A DNA stretch of 11,265 nt from Streptococcaceae bacterium (GTDB lineage Bacteria; Bacillota; Bacilli; Lactobacillales; Streptococcaceae): assembly GCA_031270215.1 (NCBI GenBank), contig JAISYB010000153.1, positions 1-11,265 of the forward strand, read 5' to 3'. Below, piece after piece: positions 6,172 to 11,265 of the stretch; within the stretch, counting starts at the first letter, position 1, and each line of letters opens with the position of its first letter. Below the pieces are notes generated by a model. It saw only the letters and a list, made by a program, of their open reading frames with translations. It was not told the origin of the DNA and did not search any database. A program made the translations under genes and the position numbers.

Positions 6172-7032
6172 ATGAAAATTACTGAAAATATCTTAAGGCA
6201 AGTCATCCTACCGAGGAAAGAAAATTCACAAAAAAGCGACTACGGACGTGCTTTGCTCATCGGTGGTATACCAAGATATGCTGGCGCAATCATCATGGCA
6301 GCAAATGCTTGTGTTTCAAGTGGTGCAGGTCTAGTCACAGTCGCAACAGATGCTAAAAACCGCAGCTCACTTCTAGCCTATCGAGCAGAAGTCATGGTGC
6401 TTGATTGGCTAGAAAGTCAGCTACTCACACAAGCCATCCAAAAATCTGATGTCATCTTACTTGGTCCTGGCATGGGGGAGAGTTCTTTTTCCTTAACACT
6501 CGTTAAAGAAGTATTAAGGCTTTGCCAAAATCAAATCCTAATCATTGACGCCTCAGCAATTAATCTGTTCGCCGCCCATCAAGACTTATTGACAAGATTA
6601 CCGAAAAAGACTATCTTCACACCACATCAAAAAGAATTAGAACGTCTCAGTGGACTGGTGATTCCCGAACAAAGCTCAGAAAAAATCCAAGCATTTTGCG
6701 AACAAATCCAAGCTGTCATCGTTGCCAAATCTCATCAAACAAAAATATTTGTTCCAAATCATCTGCCCTTTGAACTAACAAACGGCACACCTGCAATGGC
6801 AACTGGCGGAATGGGCGATACTCTTGCAGGCATGATTGCAGGATTTACCTGCCAATTTAAAAGAGATTTAGCTAATTCCATTGCTTGTGCGACCTATCTT
6901 CACAGTCAAATTGCGACTGAGCTTGCAAAAGAGCACTATGTTGTCCTCCCACATCAGATTACTGAAAATATCTCACGACAAATGAAATTCTACGAGAATA
7001 AAGATGAACTGACCCCAGAAAATGAAAGTTGA
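6172..7032 (+). CDS. nnrD: ADP-dependent NAD(P)H-hydrate dehydratase
   Basis: The 286-residue protein belongs to the YjeF C-terminal / YxkO ribokinase-like family. This family dehydrates damaged S-NADHX and S-NADPHX back to NADH and NADPH in the cytoplasm, here expected to use ADP. Visible motifs are SDYGRALLIGG near 22-32, NACVSSGAGLVTVAT at 45-59, ILLGPGMG at 95-102, FTPHQKELERL at 149-159, and the nucleotide/catalytic loop NGTPAMATGGMGDTLAG at 204-220 with catalytic Asp216. The usual DAD is DAS (126-128), a small deviation. There is no fused YjeF_N epimerase domain, as in other Bacillota single-domain versions. The ATG at 6172 is preferred over the in-frame ATG at 6160 because GGAGG (6161-6165) follows the earlier one and precedes the later with proper spacing. 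It is the only plus-strand gene of the window. Confidence 0.93.
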   Translation: MKITENILRQVILPRKENSQKSDYGRALLIGGIPRYAGAIIMAANACVSSGAGLVTVATDAKNRSSLLAYRAEVMVLDWLESQLLTQAIQKSDVILLGPGMGESSFSLTLVKEVLRLCQNQILIIDASAINLFAAHQDLLTRLPKKTIFTPHQKELERLSGLVIPEQSSEKIQAFCEQIQAVIVAKSHQTKIFVPNHLPFELTNGTPAMATGGMGDTLAGMIAGFTCQFKRDLANSIACATYLHSQIATELAKEHYVVLPHQITENISRQMKFYENKDELTPENES

Positions 7033-7068
7033 AAAATGGGCTGGTGTGCACCGTTATTTAATCTTCGC

Positions 7069-7152
7069 AATTTACGGTAGATAAATAGTGCCGACTAGTC
7101 AACGCCTAAGGGAAATCCACTAAAACACGTTGCCACTAGCTTTTCCGTAAAT
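7069..7152. repeat. Long interrupted palindrome downstream of nnrD
   Basis: Nested inverted repeats flank a common centre. ATTTACGG (7070-7077) pairs with CCGTAAAT (7145-7152), CTAGT (7095-7099) with ACTAG (7135-7139), and AACG (7101-7104) with CGTT (7128-7131). This gives a cruciform-capable structure of about 84 bp. It has no T-run next to the stem, so it is not an obvious intrinsic terminator. It abuts the larger element at 7160-7277. No intact gene is seen here. A decayed mobile or repeat element is one possible reading. Confidence 0.5.
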
Positions 7153-7159
7153 CTCAGTG

Positions 7160-7277
7160 GAGGTTGACCCAAAAGTCTTGAAAATAGAAAAATCGTATGA
7201 AATTCATTTGTGGAAACATGATTTCATGCGGCTTTTCTATTCATAATCAGCGAATTTTAGACTTTTGGCTCAGCCTC
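7160..7277. repeat. 118-bp nested palindromic element, probable bidirectional terminator or MITE-like repeat
   Basis: The outer arms (7160-7178, starting GAGGTTGACCC, and 7259-7277, ending GGCTCAGCCTC) pair at 18 of 19 positions if one G-U is allowed. An inner pair of 22-nt arms (7183-7204 and 7220-7241) pairs almost completely, counting wobbles, around a 15-nt loop. Both arms contain ATGAAAT and AATAGAAAA, so each transcribed strand has a strong hairpin followed by a U-rich run (CTTTTCTATT on plus, ATTTTTCTATTTTC on minus). It lies between the convergent nnrD and kimA, which fits bidirectional termination. Matching GAGGCTGAGCC-type ends resemble dispersed intergenic repeats of lactic acid bacteria, though copy number cannot be judged here. 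Confidence 0.7.
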
Positions 7278-7340
7278 ATAGAAAGCGAAAATTTGTGAAT
7301 ATTGGCGAGTATTTACATCAATTGCTTGATTGCTACGTCG

Positions 7341-7473
7341 TTAAATGCCGACTTCAACCTTCATTGGCATGAGTTCAAAAATAGCGTGTCCAGCAGACAA
7401 AAGCGCCGAAACCACAGTGACTAATGCCGTTTGTTTCAGCGCCTTCTTAACTCGCTTATCGTTTCCAAGCCAT
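7341..7473 (-). pseudogene. Broken small reading frame for a basic, signal-like hydrophobic peptide
   Basis: Behind kimA, AAAGG is followed 4 nt later by ATG (7473-7471). The frame reads MAWKR and meets TAA at 7458-7456. Skipping one base at 7458 joins it to a frame that stays open to TAA at 7343-7341. The joined product would be about 43 residues: a very basic start (MAWKRKRVKKALKQ), a hydrophobic core (TALVTVVSALLSAG), the sequence SAGHA resembling a signal peptidase site, and a short tail (IFELMPMKVEVGI). This ordered charge-then-hydrophobic pattern argues for a real former gene rather than noise. Explanations are a one-base insertion, a +1 frameshift at CGA-UAA, or a sequencing error. No family is recognised. 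The stretch 7278-7340 between it and the palindrome shows nothing definable. Confidence 0.4.
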
Positions 7474-7480
7474 CAAACCT

Positions 7481-9298
7481 TTATTTCTTCAAATGATATG
7501 AGTAAGTTGAGATAATGATATTTTCATGCCATGATAGATACAATCTGATTTTAAGACTGGTTTGGTTATGGAGGATTTTTTGCCAGTTATGATTTGGCAC
7601 AAATTGCGGTACCAAAACAGTAACGGTATGATTCTTCTTTTCTGCGACCTTGCTTACCAAGTCAACATATCGGACAACCGGCTTGACAATATCGGTAAAG
7701 CTTGAGCGGACAACTGAAAAGCGAACGTCTGGGAATAATTCCTTAAAAGTTGCTTCAACCTCTAAATCTTTCTCCTTAGTATCCTCTGTTGAAACATGCA
7801 TCGCGATTACGTCATCTCCAATCGCTCGAGCATAATTAATTGCACCAATATCTGCCTGTGTCACATTGCCCACCAAGACAAGTACAGTATTACCGACATA
7901 TTCCCGCTTTTCTACCTTATCAACAATTTTCAACTGCTCAGCAACATTCTTGTAATGCGTCTTAATATTGTAAAACATGAACAGTAAAACTGGCATAATC
8001 ACGAAAAATGGCCAAATGTCATGCATTCTAAAAACAAATAAAATCACGATAATTGCATAGGAAATGAAAGCACCAATCAGATTGGAAATCGATTTGGATA
8101 GCTTATTTTCACGCTTCCATTTGACAATCATCCCTGTCTGCGCTAAGGCAAATGGGATAAACACACCAATCGAATAAAGCGGAATGAGCCGCTCGGTCGA
8201 CCCTTGGAAGATTAATAATAGAGCAATCGCACCTAATGCTAGCGTAATAATCCCATTTGAATAGCCGAGCCTATCGCCTTTTGCAAGATAAACGTGCGGC
8301 ATATACTTGTTCTTCGCTAGATTAAACGAAAGCATTGGAAAAGCAGAAAAACCAGTATTAGCAGCAACTGCTAAAATCCCTGCGGTCGCAATTTGGAAAA
8401 TATAAAACAATAGCTGATTGTTTAAAACAATTTTAGCAACTTGAGATAAGACAGTCACCTGCTCTCTTGGCACAACTCCAACCCAATAGTTAAGAAATGT
8501 TATACCAATAAAGAAGAAACCAAGCAAAGCGGACATAATCGTCAAGGTCATTGCAGCATTTCTAGCTCTTGGCTTTTTGAAGAATGGCACTGCATTACTA
8601 ATTGCTTCAACACCGGTTAATGAAGCAGAACCGCTTGAGAACGCACGTAAAAGTAAGGCAATCGAAATTCCCGGTACAACAGAACCGACATGACTTGTGG
8701 CATTGTAGATTAACTGACCGGTTGCAATCTTAAAAATACCGATAAAAATTAAAACAATCACACTAAAGACAAAAAGATAAACGGGTACCATTAACACGGC
8801 AGCTGACTCTCTTAAGCCACGCAAATTAATAAACATTAAAAGAAGAACTAAAACAATGGCAATCGCAATCTGATGATGATATAGTTCGGGGATTGCGGAA
8901 GTAATCGCTTCTGCACCCGCTGAAACAGATACCGCAACAGTTAACATGTAGTCAATCAATAGGCTACCTCCAGAGATAAGCCCCCAGCTGTTGCCCAAGT
9001 TCTCAGTCGACACAAGATATGCGCCACCACCATCTGGATATGCGTGAATAACCTGCCGATACGACAGCGTCAAGCTAATCAATAAAACTAAGACCAATAG
9101 AGCAATCGGGAGTGAATACCAAATCGCAGCAGCCGAAAGCGTGACAAGCACCAAAACAATCTGCTCCGTTCCATAAGCAATAGATGATAGTGCATCTGAT
9201 GAAAGCATCGCAAGTGCTTGTAGCTTTGTGATTTTATGCTCATCATTTGCGGACTGCTTTAATGGCTTCCCAATTAATAATTTCTTCAAGTAGTTCAT
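7481..9298 (-). CDS. kimA: KimA-type high-affinity potassium importer (APC superfamily)
   Basis: The 605-residue protein closely follows B. subtilis KimA (YdaO, 607 residues) end to end, with about 12 hydrophobic helices over residues 28-445 and a cytoplasmic C-terminal domain (about 457-605) with a UspA-like alpha/beta pattern. Highly conserved blocks include FLIGKPLK-like LLIGKPLKQS (7-16), LSSDALSSIAYGTEQI (32-47), AYPDGGGAYLVS (86-97), SLLIDYMLTVAVSVSAG (112-128) and GVEAISNAVP (229-238). Asp35, Tyr42, Asp116, Thr120 and Ser124 correspond to positions reported for potassium or proton handling in BsKimA. The transporter is a proton-coupled K+ importer, inhibited by c-di-AMP in Bacillus through the tail. 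The ATG has TAGGAGA before it. Its leader is under 100 bp and shows no c-di-AMP riboswitch. A general amino acid permease is the less likely alternative. Confidence 0.92.
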   Translation of the reverse strand: MNYLKKLLIGKPLKQSANDEHKITKLQALAMLSSDALSSIAYGTEQIVLVLVTLSAAAIWYSLPIALLVLVLLISLTLSYRQVIHAYPDGGGAYLVSTENLGNSWGLISGGSLLIDYMLTVAVSVSAGAEAITSAIPELYHHQIAIAIVLVLLLMFINLRGLRESAAVLMVPVYLFVFSVIVLIFIGIFKIATGQLIYNATSHVGSVVPGISIALLLRAFSSGSASLTGVEAISNAVPFFKKPRARNAAMTLTIMSALLGFFFIGITFLNYWVGVVPREQVTVLSQVAKIVLNNQLLFYIFQIATAGILAVAANTGFSAFPMLSFNLAKNKYMPHVYLAKGDRLGYSNGIITLALGAIALLLIFQGSTERLIPLYSIGVFIPFALAQTGMIVKWKRENKLSKSISNLIGAFISYAIIVILFVFRMHDIWPFFVIMPVLLFMFYNIKTHYKNVAEQLKIVDKVEKREYVGNTVLVLVGNVTQADIGAINYARAIGDDVIAMHVSTEDTKEKDLEVEATFKELFPDVRFSVVRSSFTDIVKPVVRYVDLVSKVAEKKNHTVTVLVPQFVPNHNWQKILHNQTSLKIRLYLSWHENIIISTYSYHLKK

Positions 9299-9327
9299 CT
9301 TTTTCTCCTACAAAGTTTTAATACTAA

Positions 9328-9359
9328 GCATTATAATGCAAATACCATGCCAAGCGCAA
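9328..9359 (-). promoter_or_regulatory. kimA promoter with a perfect palindrome over the -10
   Basis: On the minus strand TTGCGC (9354-9359) and a consensus TATAAT (9330-9335) are 18 bp apart. The -10 lies inside the perfect 12-bp palindrome GCATTATAATGC (9328-9339), an arrangement that could serve as an operator. The promoter is about 30 bp before the kimA start codon. The weak -35 lies within the hairpin at 9342-9379, just at the loop side of its distal arm. Confidence 0.6.
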
Positions 9360-9379
9360 GAGCTTTCCTAGCATGGTAT
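9342..9379 (-). terminator. Stem-loop between the unknown 110-aa gene and kimA
   Basis: ATACCATGC (9379-9371 on the minus strand) pairs perfectly with GCATGGTAT (9350-9342), and four further pairs including G-U extend the stem to 13 bp around a 12-nt loop. Only three Ts follow, so termination of transcripts from the fem genes would be weak or partial. It overlaps the kimA -35 region, so it may also have a regulatory role. Confidence 0.5.
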
Positions 9380-9393
9380 CTCAATTAGGGGTA

Positions 9394-9726
9394 TTAATTA
9401 TCAATTTTAGCTAAAAATTGGTTAAATACTTCATCTAACGCTTCAGATAAACGTGCCTCGTCCTCGGAAGAATGATTCACAATAGTCACAATTGGTGTTG
9501 CTTCCTGATTAATCAAAAAGGTTGGAATAAGCTTGTTATCATCAATATGAAACTTAATCTTTGGAGCTGGAATAAAATCCCCACAAAACCCCGGTGTAGC
9601 AATCTCTATCTCGTATTCATCTTCGGCTTCATCAAGTGTCACCAGACGGTAAAAATGATTGTCATAAAATTTACGTTGTGCGTTAAAAAATGTTTTGATT
9701 TGGGTGAATTGCTTCACTGTTGGCAT
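9394..9726 (-). CDS. Conserved-looking small cytoplasmic protein of unknown function
   Basis: I do not recognise this 110-residue product. It is acidic, with no signal peptide or membrane helix. Its first half is mixed charged and aromatic (QIKTFFNAQRKFYDNHFYRLV). The middle looks beta-rich (YEIEIATPGF, KIKFHIDD, PIVTIVNHSS), and the end is an amphipathic helix (ARLSEALDEVFNQFLAKI). It has one cysteine (PGFCGDF). A strong AGGAGG lies 6 nt before the ATG. The gene follows the upstream FemX-type gene by 23 bp, so it is probably in the same operon, and a stem-loop after it separates it from kimA. Coding is supported by the ribosome binding site, length and codon use similar to its neighbours. 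A link to cell-wall branching can only be guessed from position. Confidence 0.75.
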   Translation of the reverse strand: MPTVKQFTQIKTFFNAQRKFYDNHFYRLVTLDEAEDEYEIEIATPGFCGDFIPAPKIKFHIDDNKLIPTFLINQEATPIVTIVNHSSEDEARLSEALDEVFNQFLAKIDN

Positions 9727-9749
9727 AATAACCTCCTCTTTTTATCCAT

Positions 9750-10961
9750 TTAGTGATGACTACCTTTTTTACGTAACTTATAAGCAAAGTCACTCAAACG
9801 GTAAAGCAAGCGATTGACTGGCAGATTGAATTCACCGATTAGCTCCTGAATGTCTGGATTAAAGTTCTTTTTGAAATAAAATAAACCGTCATCAAGCGTC
9901 CCCTCAACGCCGCCCATATTCCCCCATAGGCAATCAGCCTCATAAGCATCGTTAAAGACCTGCGGATAAAGCAAGTACTGCGGATAAAATTTCTTGAAAT
10001 CATCGTCCATGCCCGCATAAAGCATTTCAATCGTTGTACCAAATTTAATTGATAAAATACCAGCAATCACCGTCGGCTGAGTGCTTGTATAATCCAATAG
10101 CTCAAACTCTTCTAAAAATTTCTCAACTGATGCCTTTTGATCCCTCAGCCGCATGAAGCGTTTCTTCTGATTTTCTGGCGTGTTGACAATGTCCTCTTCT
10201 ATTTGAACGAGCTGCGCGTTTAGTGAATCATGTTTTTCCTTAAGATTAATCTGCGCTAAATGAAGATAAGCATCTTCACCATACAAATCCATCAAACGCT
10301 TAAAATAATCACCATTACGCAGCGCAACACCCTTTCGTGCTTCCGTTTTGCTCACCACTTGATTAAATGCCGGCAAATCCTCAACGCTTCCGCGAAAACT
10401 CTTAACGTCACGTTTCATTGCGTCCTTCATCAAACGCTTAGCATGCTTTGGATAAACGCTATCCATATCAGCAGCAAGTCGTTCATTTGCCTGAAATCTC
10501 GGCTGAATCGTTTCGCTCATTTTCAGATTAAAGCCAAGGTGCTCGGCACCAAGCGCTTCTAGATGTTTAATAATTTCCAGCGCCTTAGAATTAGTGGTCG
10601 CTGTTTCTTGAGCCCTAGAAGTCTTTAAAATGACCGCCGGATCAAATTTAATAAATAACGCACGTTGCGTTTTCCCCCAGCTTTTCAGCTGATTAAAGAA
10701 AAATTCAACTAACGCTTGATTCGTATAATCAAGAATCGGCCCTCGTGGTGTATAAAGCATCGTAAAGCCAAGCGGCAGACGCTTAATCAAAACCAGAGCT
10801 GAGGCAATCAGCTTCCCGTCATTATCAACAACGCCGACAATCCTTGAACTCCAATTATCCTTAACGCTTGCCCATTTGCTTGATTGCAATAGATGATTTA
10901 GCGGACTTTCCTTTACAAAATCATCATGTGTTTTGGCATTAATATCCGTTTGAAATTTCAA
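9750..10961 (-). CDS. FemX/MurM-type peptidoglycan branching aminoacyltransferase
   Basis: This product of about 403 residues has the FemABX layout: two GNAT-like halves (about 1-150 and 150-390) and an inserted antiparallel helical arm (about 234-290, LKEKHDSLNAQLVQIEEDIV... KKRFMRLRDQKASVEKF). Typical blocks are LLQSSKWASVK (24-34), GFTMLYTPRGPILDY (65-79) and YPQYLLYPQVFNDAY...WGNMGG (326-351). The family transfers amino acids from aminoacyl-tRNA to the lipid II stem peptide at the inner membrane face; the amino acid added is unknown. Start: an in-frame ATG at 10973 has no ribosome binding site before it. A TTG at 10961 is preceded by GGAGG at ideal spacing and gives MKFQTDINAKTHDDFVKESP, like other family starts. 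A paralogue ends 22 bp before that TTG, a murM-murN-like pair. Confidence 0.88.
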   Translation of the reverse strand: MKFQTDINAKTHDDFVKESPLNHLLQSSKWASVKDNWSSRIVGVVDNDGKLIASALVLIKRLPLGFTMLYTPRGPILDYTNQALVEFFFNQLKSWGKTQRALFIKFDPAVILKTSRAQETATTNSKALEIIKHLEALGAEHLGFNLKMSETIQPRFQANERLAADMDSVYPKHAKRLMKDAMKRDVKSFRGSVEDLPAFNQVVSKTEARKGVALRNGDYFKRLMDLYGEDAYLHLAQINLKEKHDSLNAQLVQIEEDIVNTPENQKKRFMRLRDQKASVEKFLEEFELLDYTSTQPTVIAGILSIKFGTTIEMLYAGMDDDFKKFYPQYLLYPQVFNDAYEADCLWGNMGGVEGTLDDGLFYFKKNFNPDIQELIGEFNLPVNRLLYRLSDFAYKLRKKGSHH

Positions 10962-10983
10962 TCTTTCCTCCATCTTATCGCAA

Positions 10984-11265
10984 TTAATTACGACCTAAAA
11001 CTTTTTTCAACAGCTCACTTAGTCGGTAAATCCATGGTTTTAATACTAATTCGTAGTTGCCAGACGATTGAGTAATCACACCCTTAAAGTTTTGCTTGAA
11101 TTTTAAAACGCCTTGCTCTGGATTATCCTGAGCGTTAATTCCCATAAAGTTATAACGTGCAATACGCCGCTTGCTTGCTAGGCGCAGCATATACTCTTGG
11201 ATTAAAAAGGGAGCTGAAAACTCCCTAAAGCTTTCAAGCATACCGCTAAACATATAAATCACTTC
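10984..11265 (-). CDS. Second FemX/MurM-type aminoacyltransferase, C-terminal part (cut by window edge)
   Basis: The frame is open from the window edge to a TAA at 10984-10986 and gives the last 93 residues of a protein. They align with the C-terminus of the neighbouring FemX-type protein: IYMFSGMLESFREFSAPFLIQEYMLRLASKRR against IEMLYAGMDDDFKKFYPQYLLYPQVFNDAYEAD. An FMGI/WGNMGG-type segment, a KFKQNFKG segment and a basic amphipathic tail (WIYRLSELLKKVLGRN) follow. It is therefore a paralogue in the same orientation, 22 bp upstream of the next start, likely in one operon. Substrate amino acid cannot be told. The N-terminal three quarters lie beyond position 11265. Confidence 0.85.
   Translation of the reverse strand, partial: EVIYMFSGMLESFREFSAPFLIQEYMLRLASKRRIARYNFMGINAQDNPEQGVLKFKQNFKGVITQSSGNYELVLKPWIYRLSELLKKVLGRN

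Noticed and set aside
9299..9393. Possible c-di-AMP (ydaO) riboswitch upstream of kimA
   Set aside because: The spacer is only 95 bp, too short for the roughly 150-nt or longer element, the visible stem-loop does not match its conserved core, and the promoter lies downstream of most of it.
9472..10562. Plus-strand open frames opposite the 110-aa gene and the FemX-type gene (9472-9753 and 10260-10562)
   Set aside because: They are antisense shadows with Ile/His/Cys-rich composition and no ribosome binding sites.
1..11265. CRISPR arrays, tRNA genes, insertion sequences or phage defence genes
   Set aside because: No regularly spaced repeats, tRNA-like cloverleaf, transposase frame or nuclease/helicase motifs were seen on either strand.

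Overview
This window is a compact, AT-rich stretch of chromosome from a low-GC Gram-positive bacterium. It is most likely a lactic acid bacterium of the Lactobacillaceae or a close relative. The reasons are a B-type RNase P RNA next to gpsB, a MapZ-type division-site protein next to a THUMP-domain rRNA methyltransferase, a KimA potassium importer, and tandem FemX/MurM-type peptidoglycan aminoacyltransferases. No species can be fixed from the sequence alone.

Region 1 (about 1-3730, minus strand) is a tightly packed run in transcription order mapZ, cvfB, a Fur-like regulator, a XerD-like protein, and scpA (cut by the window edge). Gaps are 27 bp and 2 bp, followed by overlaps of 17 and 8 bp, so at least cvfB to scpA look like one operon. 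An extended -10 promoter lies directly before mapZ. Two members look altered: the Fur-like protein lacks nearly all regulatory-metal histidines, and the XerD-like protein lacks three catalytic residues. The theme is chromosome and division-site handling: MapZ (FtsZ ring placement), ScpA (condensin kleisin) and a structural Xer paralogue.

Region 2 (3734-5938, minus strand) holds gpsB, the RNase P RNA (rnpB), and the methyltransferase (rlmL/ypsC family). The rnpB gene starts only about 5 nt after the gpsB stop codon. A clear TTGCAA-17-TAAAAT promoter precedes gpsB.

Region 3 (5939-7480) has nnrD (NAD(P)H-hydrate dehydratase repair enzyme) as the only plus-strand gene. It diverges from gpsB and converges on kimA. 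Between nnrD and kimA lie about 450 bp without an intact gene. This holds two adjacent long imperfect palindromes, one a nested 118-bp element that can act as a bidirectional terminator, and a broken small reading frame for a basic, hydrophobic, signal-like peptide just behind kimA.

Region 4 (7481-11265, minus strand) holds, in transcription order, the 3' end of one FemX/MurM-type gene, a complete second one that probably starts at TTG, a 110-residue protein of unknown function, and kimA. kimA has its own promoter, whose -10 lies inside a perfect 12-bp palindrome. No room is left for the c-di-AMP riboswitch known upstream of Bacillus subtilis kimA. Much of the window therefore concerns the cell envelope and division, together with potassium homeostasis and metabolite repair.
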